From positions 1 through 64,000 of the forward strand of contig CALCUD010000125.1 of the NCBI GenBank assembly GCA_937906775.1: a stretch of DNA of 64,000 nt, written 5' to 3'. Of this stretch, positions 1 to 8,616 are shown one piece after another. Position 1 is the stretch's first letter. Every line of letters begins with the position of its first letter. The stretch comes from an uncultured Clostridia bacterium. Its GTDB lineage: Bacteria > Bacillota > Clostridia > Christensenellales > Aristaeellaceae. Below the pieces are notes generated by a model. It saw only the letters and a list, made by a program, of their open reading frames with translations. It was not told where the DNA came from and ran no database searches. The position numbers and the translations under genes are program-made.

Positions 1-2
1 TG

Positions 3-3000
3 AAGGGCATCAAGGATCATCTGTCCCAGTCGAATTACGTACTTCTCGTTGACAACGGCGACTCCATTCAGGGCGAAGCCGTTGGCACCATCACCAAGGG
101 CGAAGTTGTCCGCGTGGACGACGACACCGTGCTGGTTGACGTGAACTTCAAGTCCGAGGGGCAGATCCCCGCGCTTGAATTCCGCGATGCGGACGGCAAT
201 CTGACGGTCAAGATGATGGAAGATCACATCATCGAAGAATATGTGATCAATGAAAGATATTTCCCGATCCTGCTGAACGCCCCGGAAGGAGCCGTGAAGC
301 TGGAATACAATTCCATGTTCCTCGGCTGCGGTGATTCACCTGTGACCAACGGACAAGCCGGCTGGCACCAGAATAACTGGTGGAACGGGACATACGGACA
401 TGTGGAAGAGGATACCGTGGCCCTGATCTGGCGCGACGCGGATAACGGCATCGTGGACTGGGGTCTGGCGGTCCTGGATTTCGTTCCTTATGACGAAAGC
501 CCCTGGCCGGCCTTTGAAGGATGGACCGCGGTGCCGGAAAACCGCCTGCACCTGACGAATGAGGAAAATATCCGGAAGACCGGCGCGGATCCAAATTACA
601 GCGGTGGAATCCTCCATATCGGCTATAATAACGTGACAAGCGTCCCGGATGACGCGGAGACCGAGCTGAGTATTGCTGTGGACGCGCCGGAGGGCGCGGT
701 ATATTACAAGCTGCATACGACCGGGTCCAATTCGATTTTCGGAATGGATGAGTACAGCCTGGAAACGACGTGGCAGAACATTAGAAACAGCGAATTCACG
801 CCGGTGGATCAGTTCGGCTACGGATATCCGATCCTTCGCAGGGAACGTCTCGGAAGCCTGACGGTCTATATTCAGGGTTACTCGGTGTCGCCCTACGGCG
901 GATTTGTGGTTCCGGTATTCTGGTATGATGAAAACTATGAGCAGATCGGTGATCCGGAATACTTCTGCCTGACGATGGATGAATTCCTGACGACCCGGAC
1001 GACTCAGACCGTGAGTGCGTCTGCCATCGGCGAAATGGGCGAGGTATCGGATATCACGGCGGTGACGGATCAAAGCGGACGCGTCCTGGAGATCGAGACC
1101 GTTCCCAGCAGCGGCGACGGCCGGTATTACGATCTGAAGCTGACGGACGGAAACGGTCAGCGGGTCGACCTGACCGGTGAAACGGATTTCTACCTGCCTT
1201 ATCCCGACGGGTATTCCTATGAGGACTATGTGCCGGGCAGCTTCGTCATCAAACATTATTACGAACACAGTTCCAACAGCGATTTCGACCCGGAAGTTTC
1301 CGAGTCCTCCTTCAGCCTGAAGGAAGAACTTCCGCTGGAGGCGACGCCCCAGGGCCTGAAGTTCACGACCTCTTCCCTGAGCCCGTTTGTGCTGAGCACG
1401 ACTTTCTGCGGACATGACGTGACGGATACAGTCCGCGAGTTCATCGGCGCGACTTATGTTTCGGAGACAAGCGAATGGCAGCATCTGCTGACCGGCACTC
1501 TGCGTGAAGTGGATATCTGCGAATTCTGCGGTCAGCAGGTGGGCGAAGAACGGATCATAGAAAACTGGTCCGACTGGGAAAATCATATCTACGGACCTTC
1601 CGGGATCTGCGTGGTCTGCGGATGGGTGAACGAAGAAGAAGTTACCGAAGAAGATAATTATTGCTGGGTGATCAGCGGGGAAACGCTGACCGTATCCGGA
1701 TCCGCCGTCCCGGCTTTCGAAAACGATGAGGATATGCCCTGGAAGGACCAGGCGGACTTTATCTCCCGGGTGATCGTCTGCGGTACGGTTTCTTCCATCG
1801 GCGATAACGCGTTCGCTTTCCTGCCGGGCCTGGAGAAGGTGGACCTGCTTCAGAGCACCGCGCCGACATGCGGCGAGAACGCTTTCGGAGAGGAAGCGAC
1901 GGTCCGGTATTATCATCAGGGCGAGGGCTGGCCGGAGGGCGCGATCTATGTGCCGTTATTCCGGCCGGAAGACGCGGAATACACCACGCAGTTCCTCTAT
2001 GTGAAATCGTCCGGATCCCTTGAGATCAACGGGGTTCCTTTCACCGTTGAACAGGCGCGGGAATACTATTACGGTACGCGGTTCGATGTCCATATGCTTG
2101 GCAATCCCGTGGATGAAGCGACCCGCGTGTTTGTGGAAGCCAATCCGGATGTCCGGTATATGTATTATGAGGAAGACGTATCGGGCGCGCATACCTTCAC
2201 GGTCTATGAAGGCGCCGGAGATACGTTTATCTCCGTGTTCACCGCCCAGAATGAAGATCGATTCAATCTGACCGTGAACGGATCCGGGAGCGGCGCGACG
2301 CTGCACGGCCTGGAATTCCGCGGCGTCGGCGACGTGACGGTGAACATGGATGTGACATCCATGACGCTGGCGGGATTGAATGATCCCGGAAACGGTACGG
2401 TGTATATTACCGGGAATGTGGATACCATGGAGTGGTTCGGATCGCCTAAGGAGAGCGATGAGGAGGTGCCTCCTTTCATCGGCACTCTGACGGTGGATGG
2501 ATTGGTCAGTTCCGGTACCGCGCGGCTGAAGACCGAACTGGAAATTCCGAATATAGGTAAGGTCCCGATCCAGACCGTAGCCGGAACTTTCACGGATGAG
2601 ACGGGAACGATCATCGAAAACGGCGAGCTGAAGGTGGCGCTGATCGGAGAAAAACCGTCGCTGGATGATTTCAATATCACTTATGTCGCGGAAACCTATA
2701 ACAACGCGGAACGCTGGTACATCATGGTCCAAAGCGGCGACGAAGGCGGTCTGTGTCCCATTTACGACGTGCGGATCAAAGAAGGGGAAACGGTCAAAGG
2801 CCTGAACCCGGACTTCACGGTGGACGATATCGCCTGGGGCGAGAAGACGTACCTGCAGGTTTGGGATACGAATTTCCTGGGCAGCGATCCACTGACGGTA
2901 ACGGGGAAGATCGCGGACCTGACGTGGTACGGCGGCAATGTAACACTGCGCGGGGCAACGGCTGTATTCGCGTATGGTGACAACAGCCGGAACATTCACA

Positions 3001-6000
3001 GGCCCGGAACCCTGACGCTGGAAAGCGGCGAATATGAACTGTTCCTTTACGGCCGCTGCCGTGAAAAGACGGTGAAGACCGGCGAGGGCGGGCAGGTTTC
3101 GTATGGCTCGTACGACGCGGATCCCTTCGGCGCTACCAGAGTGTTTAAAGCTGTCGGAGCCGGTACCACCGTTCTGTCCGACGGTCATCTGGAGATCATG
3201 AGCTATAGCGGCGGCGACGGGATCGGGTCCATCCTGCCGGCGGAAGGTTCCATGACGGCCAGCGGGGTCCAGGAAGGCGAAACGGTCGGCATGGAGATCC
3301 GGCAGTCGTGGGAGGATCTCTCCGATGAGGAAAAGGAAACCCTGTACGCGCTGGAAGCGATCCCTGAGGAAGCGGAAATCGCCGCGATCATGGATGTCAG
3401 CCTGTATACCTATAATACGGATGATGAGATCGTCAGAGGGCTGGGCGACCTGACGGAGCTGAATGACGCGGTCGGATTCACCTTCTCCGCTCCGGAGGAC
3501 GCGAACGAGGACACGGAGTTTGCCGTTGTAAACCTGCACGGCGACGCTGCCGCGGTCGTCGGGAATTCCGCGGGCACGGAGAATATCAACATCAGTTCGG
3601 ATCAGTTCAGTAAGTTTGTCATCGTCTGCACGGCCGGCAGCTGCGGATGCAGACATGAATCCGTCTATGAAATCGTGGAATGGCAGGGCGACACGACCCT
3701 GACAGGAAGCGATGAAGACGGTCATCGGCTGCGGGGCGCCGCTATTGTCACAGTATATTGCGAATACTGCGGGAATATTGTCGGCGAGCCGGAAACAATG
3801 GAGAACTATGAGACATGGAAGCCTCATGATTACTCGACCTGCGGGATCTGCCCCATCTGCGGATGGATCCAGGATGGCGAAACCGTTACGGCCGAAGGTG
3901 ATTACAGCTGGAAGGTCTCGGATGAGGTGCTGACGGTCGCCGGTACGGAGATCCCGGACTTTGACGATCCGTCCGAAGCTCCCTGGGCGCAGATCGATGA
4001 AAGGATCCTCAAGGCTGTGGTCTGCAGTACGGTCACCGAGGTCGGGGCGAACGCCTTCGCCGGGCTTGCGGAGCTGGAAACCGTGGACCTTCTGGAAGCG
4101 GAATGCCCGACCGTCGGAAACAACGCGTTCGGATCGGCTTCCGTCCGGTATTATCATGACGGAGACAGCTGGAACGGAACCGGATATACCTATCTGCCCT
4201 ACTTCTACGGCGGATGGGACGCTCAGATCATGCTGGAGTCGGACGACACGGTGAAAATATCCTGCGAAAGCGGCTGGGTCGACATGACGCCGGTTCAGGC
4301 GATGGAATATGCCAATGGTCGGAAGGCAGTTGGCGTCAATGTCTGGGGCGGTTCGGAGGATCAGGAATGGCTGGACGCGCTGATCGCGAACCGGAATATT
4401 GACACGGTCTCCTATTCCTGCGGAGCCACGGGGAACCACGTGCTCAATATCGCGGCGAGCTCTTCCACCGAATTTGATGTCTGGGTGGATGTTGATGACG
4501 GCGATCCGTTCTATCTGACTGTCAATACCGATCAGCCTGATTGCCTGTTCCTGGTCAAAAACGGCCATGTGACCGTGAACGGGGATGTGCGATCCATCAC
4601 CCTGGGCGACGGAAATCAATTCCAGCGTGAAAACGAAAACGCGACCTTTACACTGAACGGAAACGCGCAGACCTTTAACTGGTTCGCACCAGGCACCAGC
4701 AACGCTTATCAGGGCACCGTAACGGTGAATGACGGCGCGGTGGCGAATGGCCGGATCAATGAAAATGTCGAGATAACGATCAGGAATCTCGACAGTATCA
4801 AGCTGGATCTTCCCAGCCGTACATTCGCCGATGAGACCGGTGAGATCATCACGAAGGGCGTCCTGCGCGCGGATATCGAAACTGAAGGGATCGAGATCGA
4901 CATCAGCGAGCTCCGGCTGGAATACACACTGGATAACGCTAACGCGCCCTATGAATGGTATTTGAATGTCTGGACATCCTATGAAGATGTTTCCTTCGGT
5001 CAGCCGATCTGTCAATACGATCCTTCTGAAGCGAAGTGGACCGGACTTAATCCGAACTTTGACGTCAGCATGATCGACTGGGGAAAGAATGTCACCCTGA
5101 ACATCTGGACGACAGACATTGAGGGCAGTGATACGCTGACCGTTCCCGGAGACGGGGATCCGGACACCGTGGATCTGACGTACCTGTATGTGTCCGCGGG
5201 CAATGTCGTTCTGAAGGCGGAAACCGATGAGATGATCATCAACGGGAGCGCCTCCTTCCAGTTTGACGCGCCGGTATCTCTGGAGATTGACGCGGCGGTC
5301 GGTTCGCTCACGCTGGTCAATGCCTTCCGTCAGAAGACGGTCACGGTCGGCGCGAACGGTTCCGTCCGGAACGGCGGCAGCACAATGTATGAATACAATG
5401 ACTGGAAGAATCGCTATTTCAACAGCGTCGAGGCCGGAACCACCGTGCTCAATAACGGCCATCTGGAGATCATGAGCTACGGCGCAAGCGACCTGATCGG
5501 CGCGATCCTCCCGACGGAGGCGGCAATGACCGCGGCCGCGGAAGGTCTCGGCGACGGTGAAACAGTCGGTATGCGGATCGCCCAGAATATGGATGATCTG
5601 GACGGAGATGAGCTGACGGCGGTCCTCGCGGTGAACGGTGTACCTGAGGGCGCGACGGTCGCCGCGGTCATGGATGTCGAACTGTATACCGCGGACGTGG
5701 ATGGGAACACTGTTTGCCAGCCGGGTGAACTGACGGAGCTGACCGACAAGGTGAATTTCACCTTCTCCGCGCCAGAGGACGCGACCGAGGATTCGTTATT
5801 TGTTGTTGTGAACCTGCATGACGGAGATGCCGAGGCGGTCGGCACTTCTACCGGAACAGAAAATATCAGCGTCAGTTCGGATCAGTTCAGTAAGTATGTT
5901 ATTCTGCGCACTGACAACGCCGACTGCACCCACGCGAATCTGCAGGGAACCGCCGCGAAGAGCGCGACCTGCACAGCCGCGGGCAACAGTGCTTACTGGT

Positions 6001-6836
6001 TCTGTGATACCTGCGGCAAGTATTTCTCCGACGCGGAGGGAACGAACGAGATCACCGAGGGCAGCTGGGTCATTCAGGCCAAGGGTCATACCCCGGCAAC
6101 GGATGCCGCGAAGGCGGCGACCTGTACCGCCACCGGCCTGACGGAGGGAAGCCACTGCTCCGTATGCGGCGCGGTGATCACCAAACAGGAGACTGTCGCG
6201 GCTACGGGCCATACCCCGGTAACGGATCCCGCGAAGGCGGCGACCTATATCGCCACCGGCCTGACAGAGGGCAGCCACTGCTCCGTCTGCGGCGCGGTCA
6301 TCACGGCACAGACGGTGGTTCCGAAGCTGGTCCCGACCAGGATCGAACTGCCGGAGAAACTGCCGAAACTAGTGCTGGTGCTGAAGAAGGGCAAGTCCTA
6401 TCAGCTGAAGACGGCGGAGAATCTGCCGACGGAGATCCTGAAATTCAAGACCAGCAAGAAGTCCATTGTCACGGTGTCCTCCACCGGAAAGATCAAGGCG
6501 GTGAAGAAGGGGACCGCCACCGTTACGGTCAGCCTGAAGAGCAATTCGAAGATCAAGGTAGCCCTGAAGGTCATCGTCGGTACACCGGTCACCAAGGTCA
6601 AGCTGAGCAAGACCAAGCTGACGCTGAAGAAGGGCAAGTCGACGACGCTGAAGTTCACGCTCTCGCCCAGGAACCCGAGCTATTCCAAGGTGGTCTGGAC
6701 CAGCAGCGATCCTTCCGTCGCGAAGGTCAGCAGCAAGGGCAAGGTGACCGCGGTCGGCAAGGGAACCTGCGTCATCACCTGTATGGCCGCGGACGGCAGC
6801 GGAAAGAAAGGGACCTGCAAGATCACGGTCAGGTAA
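3..6836 (+). CDS. Giant duplicated surface protein, 5' end outside the window (partial)
   Basis: The reading frame is open from base 3 and ends at 6836; the first possible start inside the window is a GTG at 114 without a ribosome binding site, so translation probably begins upstream. The first ~35 codons read like the active-site region of a 5'-nucleotidase/metallophosphatase (LLVDNGDSIQGEAVGTITKG), then the sequence switches abruptly to an unrelated surface protein. From about 1400 to 3620 there is a module with paired CxxC motifs, BspA-like LRR segments (SIGDNAFAFLPGLEKVDLL) and beta-helix-like glycine/threonine-rich sequence. The same module recurs from about 3640 to 5900. The C-terminus has CxxCG repeats (5930-6320) and two Big_2 Ig-like domains (6340-6836). 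Probable role: extracellular or cell-wall-associated adhesin-like protein. No sortase motif or C-terminal membrane anchor is seen. Exact function is unknown. Confidence 0.85.
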   Translation, partial: KGIKDHLSQSNYVLLVDNGDSIQGEAVGTITKGEVVRVDDDTVLVDVNFKSEGQIPALEFRDADGNLTVKMMEDHIIEEYVINERYFPILLNAPEGAVKLEYNSMFLGCGDSPVTNGQAGWHQNNWWNGTYGHVEEDTVALIWRDADNGIVDWGLAVLDFVPYDESPWPAFEGWTAVPENRLHLTNEENIRKTGADPNYSGGILHIGYNNVTSVPDDAETELSIAVDAPEGAVYYKLHTTGSNSIFGMDEYSLETTWQNIRNSEFTPVDQFGYGYPILRRERLGSLTVYIQGYSVSPYGGFVVPVFWYDENYEQIGDPEYFCLTMDEFLTTRTTQTVSASAIGEMGEVSDITAVTDQSGRVLEIETVPSSGDGRYYDLKLTDGNGQRVDLTGETDFYLPYPDGYSYEDYVPGSFVIKHYYEHSSNSDFDPEVSESSFSLKEELPLEATPQGLKFTTSSLSPFVLSTTFCGHDVTDTVREFIGATYVSETSEWQHLLTGTLREVDICEFCGQQVGEERIIENWSDWENHIYGPSGICVVCGWVNEEEVTEEDNYCWVISGETLTVSGSAVPAFENDEDMPWKDQADFISRVIVCGTVSSIGDNAFAFLPGLEKVDLLQSTAPTCGENAFGEEATVRYYHQGEGWPEGAIYVPLFRPEDAEYTTQFLYVKSSGSLEINGVPFTVEQAREYYYGTRFDVHMLGNPVDEATRVFVEANPDVRYMYYEEDVSGAHTFTVYEGAGDTFISVFTAQNEDRFNLTVNGSGSGATLHGLEFRGVGDVTVNMDVTSMTLAGLNDPGNGTVYITGNVDTMEWFGSPKESDEEVPPFIGTLTVDGLVSSGTARLKTELEIPNIGKVPIQTVAGTFTDETGTIIENGELKVALIGEKPSLDDFNITYVAETYNNAERWYIMVQSGDEGGLCPIYDVRIKEGETVKGLNPDFTVDDIAWGEKTYLQVWDTNFLGSDPLTVTGKIADLTWYGGNVTLRGATAVFAYGDNSRNIHRPGTLTLESGEYELFLYGRCREKTVKTGEGGQVSYGSYDADPFGATRVFKAVGAGTTVLSDGHLEIMSYSGGDGIGSILPAEGSMTASGVQEGETVGMEIRQSWEDLSDEEKETLYALEAIPEEAEIAAIMDVSLYTYNTDDEIVRGLGDLTELNDAVGFTFSAPEDANEDTEFAVVNLHGDAAAVVGNSAGTENINISSDQFSKFVIVCTAGSCGCRHESVYEIVEWQGDTTLTGSDEDGHRLRGAAIVTVYCEYCGNIVGEPETMENYETWKPHDYSTCGICPICGWIQDGETVTAEGDYSWKVSDEVLTVAGTEIPDFDDPSEAPWAQIDERILKAVVCSTVTEVGANAFAGLAELETVDLLEAECPTVGNNAFGSASVRYYHDGDSWNGTGYTYLPYFYGGWDAQIMLESDDTVKISCESGWVDMTPVQAMEYANGRKAVGVNVWGGSEDQEWLDALIANRNIDTVSYSCGATGNHVLNIAASSSTEFDVWVDVDDGDPFYLTVNTDQPDCLFLVKNGHVTVNGDVRSITLGDGNQFQRENENATFTLNGNAQTFNWFAPGTSNAYQGTVTVNDGAVANGRINENVEITIRNLDSIKLDLPSRTFADETGEIITKGVLRADIETEGIEIDISELRLEYTLDNANAPYEWYLNVWTSYEDVSFGQPICQYDPSEAKWTGLNPNFDVSMIDWGKNVTLNIWTTDIEGSDTLTVPGDGDPDTVDLTYLYVSAGNVVLKAETDEMIINGSASFQFDAPVSLEIDAAVGSLTLVNAFRQKTVTVGANGSVRNGGSTMYEYNDWKNRYFNSVEAGTTVLNNGHLEIMSYGASDLIGAILPTEAAMTAAAEGLGDGETVGMRIAQNMDDLDGDELTAVLAVNGVPEGATVAAVMDVELYTADVDGNTVCQPGELTELTDKVNFTFSAPEDATEDSLFVVVNLHDGDAEAVGTSTGTENISVSSDQFSKYVILRTDNADCTHANLQGTAAKSATCTAAGNSAYWFCDTCGKYFSDAEGTNEITEGSWVIQAKGHTPATDAAKAATCTATGLTEGSHCSVCGAVITKQETVAATGHTPVTDPAKAATYIATGLTEGSHCSVCGAVITAQTVVPKLVPTRIELPEKLPKLVLVLKKGKSYQLKTAENLPTEILKFKTSKKSIVTVSSTGKIKAVKKGTATVTVSLKSNSKIKVALKVIVGTPVTKVKLSKTKLTLKKGKSTTLKFTLSPRNPSYSKVVWTSSDPSVAKVSSKGKVTAVGKGTCVITCMAADGSGKKGTCKITVR
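1405..5900 (+). repeat. Two tandem copies of a ~760-codon module inside the first gene
   Basis: The CxxC/LRR/beta-helix module occurs twice. Its closing segment (SSDQFSKFVIV and SSDQFSKYVIL) lies at about 3591 and 5871, exactly 2280 bases or 760 codons apart. Internal landmarks (NAFG, VRYYH, EIMSY, EAGTTVL/GAGTTVL) recur in the same order. The copies are diverged at most positions, so this is an old duplication. Confidence 0.8.
6083..6328 (+). repeat. Two 123-bp coding direct repeats (41-residue CxxCG units)
   Basis: Near-identical units begin at 6083 and 6206 (period 123 bases). Each encodes GHTPxTDxAKAAT, then TGLTEGSHCSVCGAVIT. In the second unit the first cysteine codon is changed (TGT to TAT), so one of the cysteine positions is lost. 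Confidence 0.8.
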
Positions 6837-6862
6837 GGCAAAAATGGAGATCCCACGATCCC

Positions 6863-6891
6863 GGGAGGACGCGCTGCGCGTCCTCCCTTTT
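6863..6891 (+). terminator. Rho-independent terminator after the giant surface protein
   Basis: An 11-bp perfect stem GGGAGGACGCG / CGCGTCCTCCC with a 3-base loop is followed by four T. It lies 27 bases after the stop codon at 6836. Confidence 0.85.
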
Positions 6892-6912
6892 CGGGTCCCG
6901 GGCGTAAAAATA

Positions 6913-6941
6913 TTGCAAATAATTCAGAATTCGGGCATAAT
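6913..6941 (+). promoter_or_regulatory. Promoter of the LRR/Big_2 protein gene
   Basis: TTGCAA at 6913-6918, 17-bp spacer, CATAAT at 6936-6941. It lies directly after the terminator and 47 bases before the start codon. Confidence 0.7.
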
Positions 6942-6987
6942 ATTGCCCGGTGATCCGTTCTATGGGTATAGAAGGAGGGGAATGCCG

Positions 6988-8286
6988 ATGAAAAAGATGA
7001 GGATGATCGCGCTGATCCTGTGCGCGGTGTTTTGCTTTGCGGCGGTATCTGCTTTTGCCGGGGAATTTTTCGGTTCCGGGAAGTCCGGCGGGAAGCAGGG
7101 CAATCTGAGCTATGATGACTGGGACGGCGACGAGGACGGCGAGATCGAGGTTCAGTCGAACGGCCGGTATTATCAGGAAACGGGGAATCCGTATTACGCG
7201 CCGTATCTCAACTGGAGTTCCGGGAATTATGTCCGTTCCGGCGATCTGATCTATGAGATCGACGCCGGCAGCGGATACGCCTCGGTCTTCAGCTGCAACC
7301 CGAACGCGCGGAGCGTTTCTGTCGCGGCCAGCGCCGGGGGGTATCCGGTGGATCGGATTGGAGCGTGCGCCTTCGCGGGCTGCACCCGGCTGCAATATGT
7401 CAGCTTCCCGGCGACAGTGGAGATCATCGCCTCCGGAGCCTTCCGCGGGTGCGAAAGCCTGACGGAGGTCGACCTGCCGGAAAAGCTGACGGCGCTCTTT
7501 GCCTCCGCGTTTGAAAACTGTCTTTCACTGAACAAGGTCACGATCCATGCCAAGACGGCCGTGATCGGGGATTATGCCTTTGCCGGATGCGAAAGCCTCA
7601 GATCCCTGAAGATCCCGAATTGCGTGACGATGATCTTTACCCATGCGCTCCCGGATACGACGGCTGTCGTCTGCAAACAGGGGAGTTATGCCGAATCCTG
7701 GGCGATCAAATACAATCATGACTACCGGTATACGGGGAACGTTACGGTTTCCTCCATCACGCTGAACAGTGACAAAAAAACGCTGAAGATCTCCTCGGGC
7801 GAAACGCCGTCGTATCAGCTGACCGCGGAGATCAGGCCTGCCGAGGTGGCGGGGACGGCGCTGAAGTGGAAGAGCAGCGACAAATCCGTCGCGACGGTGA
7901 AAAACGGCCTGGTCCAAGCGGTCGCTCCCGGCAAGGCGACGATTACCTGCACGGCGGATGACGAAGGCGGCGTTTCCGCGACCTGTGTGATTACTGTCAA
8001 GGCTGTCGCGGTCGAATCGTTCAAAGTCGTCAAAGAAAATACGACGGAGGATCTGGCCGGAACCACCCTTTCCCTGAAGGCCGGCGCGGAACAGCGGCTT
8101 CAGGTCATCGATATTCAGCCGGCGAACGCCGTCAATACGAATGTGACGTGGAAGAGCAGCGACAAGAGCGTGGTCAAGGTGACGTCCTCCGGCCGGCTGG
8201 TGGCAGTCAGCAAGGGCAAGGCCAGGATCACCGTCACGAGCGATGATGGAAACTGCACGGTCACCTTCACGGTCAGGGTTAAATAA
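6988..8286 (+). CDS. Secreted LRR_5 (BspA-like) and Big_2 domain protein
   Basis: 432 residues. The ATG at 6988 is chosen because GGAGGGG ends 7 bases before it; the ATG at 6982 would be only 1 base away. It opens with a signal peptide (MKKMRMIALILCAVFCFAAV, predicted cut after SAFA). Residues ~75-235 carry BspA-type leucine-rich repeats with the pattern IGxxAFxxCxxLxxVxxP (for example VIGDYAFAGCESLRSLKIP). Residues ~245-335 and ~340-432 are two Big_2 Ig-like domains with the WKSSDKSVATV signature. No cell-wall anchor motif is visible, so it is probably released or held non-covalently. It has its own promoter and terminator, so it is monocistronic. Role in adhesion or matrix interaction is inferred from the domains only. 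Confidence 0.9.
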   Translation: MKKMRMIALILCAVFCFAAVSAFAGEFFGSGKSGGKQGNLSYDDWDGDEDGEIEVQSNGRYYQETGNPYYAPYLNWSSGNYVRSGDLIYEIDAGSGYASVFSCNPNARSVSVAASAGGYPVDRIGACAFAGCTRLQYVSFPATVEIIASGAFRGCESLTEVDLPEKLTALFASAFENCLSLNKVTIHAKTAVIGDYAFAGCESLRSLKIPNCVTMIFTHALPDTTAVVCKQGSYAESWAIKYNHDYRYTGNVTVSSITLNSDKKTLKISSGETPSYQLTAEIRPAEVAGTALKWKSSDKSVATVKNGLVQAVAPGKATITCTADDEGGVSATCVITVKAVAVESFKVVKENTTEDLAGTTLSLKAGAEQRLQVIDIQPANAVNTNVTWKSSDKSVVKVTSSGRLVAVSKGKARITVTSDDGNCTVTFTVRVK

Positions 8287-8315
8287 ATAAGTACTCCGCA
8301 TAGAACCGCTTCGCA

Positions 8316-8353
8316 GCCCGGTACGCCCTTCATCAGGGCGCCGGGCCGCTTTA
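8316..8353 (+). terminator. Probable terminator after the LRR/Big_2 gene
   Basis: GCCCGG-TA-CGCCC pairs with GGGCG-C-CGGGC around a short loop (8316-8346), followed by CCGCTTTATA. The stem is interrupted and the T-run short, so confidence is moderate. Confidence 0.55.
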
Positions 8354-8388
8354 TATTGCTTCGAGGCGGGTAGAAATGCCGGTTTTGC

Positions 8389-8417
8389 TTGTCAACTTGC
8401 GTTTTCTATACTATAAT
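8389..8417 (+). promoter_or_regulatory. Main promoter of the polysaccharide operon
   Basis: TTGTCA at 8389-8394, 17-bp spacer, TATAAT at 8412-8417. This is the best promoter in the left half of the window and precedes the long run of closely spaced genes starting at 8617. Confidence 0.8.
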
Positions 8418-8616
8418 ACATTCGGTATTTTATGCCTTTTTTTGCTATGCGTAAAATGCCGCGGAGCGGGGACGCTACTACCGGCCGGACTGGCGGAGCG
8501 AAGCGTTCGTTCCGGAAGCTTTTTTCACGTCCTTCGGCCGTGAACGGTCATTTGTACTCTTTTTTCATCTTTGGTACTTTTTCTTCGGGTAGATTTTTTT
8601 TCAGGGGGGTTCCGCA
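8418..8616 (+). promoter_or_regulatory. Long untranslated leader with hairpin and T-run
   Basis: About 190 bases separate the promoter from the first start codon, with no plausible ORF. It contains a hairpin (GGAGCGAA / TTCGTTCC with a GCG loop, around 8495-8513) followed within a few bases by TTTTTT at 8520-8525, the layout of an intrinsic attenuator. A second T-rich stretch lies at 8560-8600. Attenuation or antitermination control of the operon is inferred. Confidence 0.4.

Noticed and set aside
1956..5462. Very long open frame on the - strand (over 1100 codons)
   Set aside because: Antisense shadow of the giant surface protein; GC-biased codons on the + strand suppress stops on the other strand. 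No binding site or recognisable domain.
6083..6328. Direct repeats considered as a CRISPR-like array
   Set aside because: Only two units, contiguous and in frame, encoding CxxCG repeats; no spacers.
6164..6907. 247-codon + strand frame at the end of the giant gene
   Set aside because: Out-of-frame low-complexity product (Q/G/D/E-rich) overlapping the Big_2 coding sequence; runs through the terminator.
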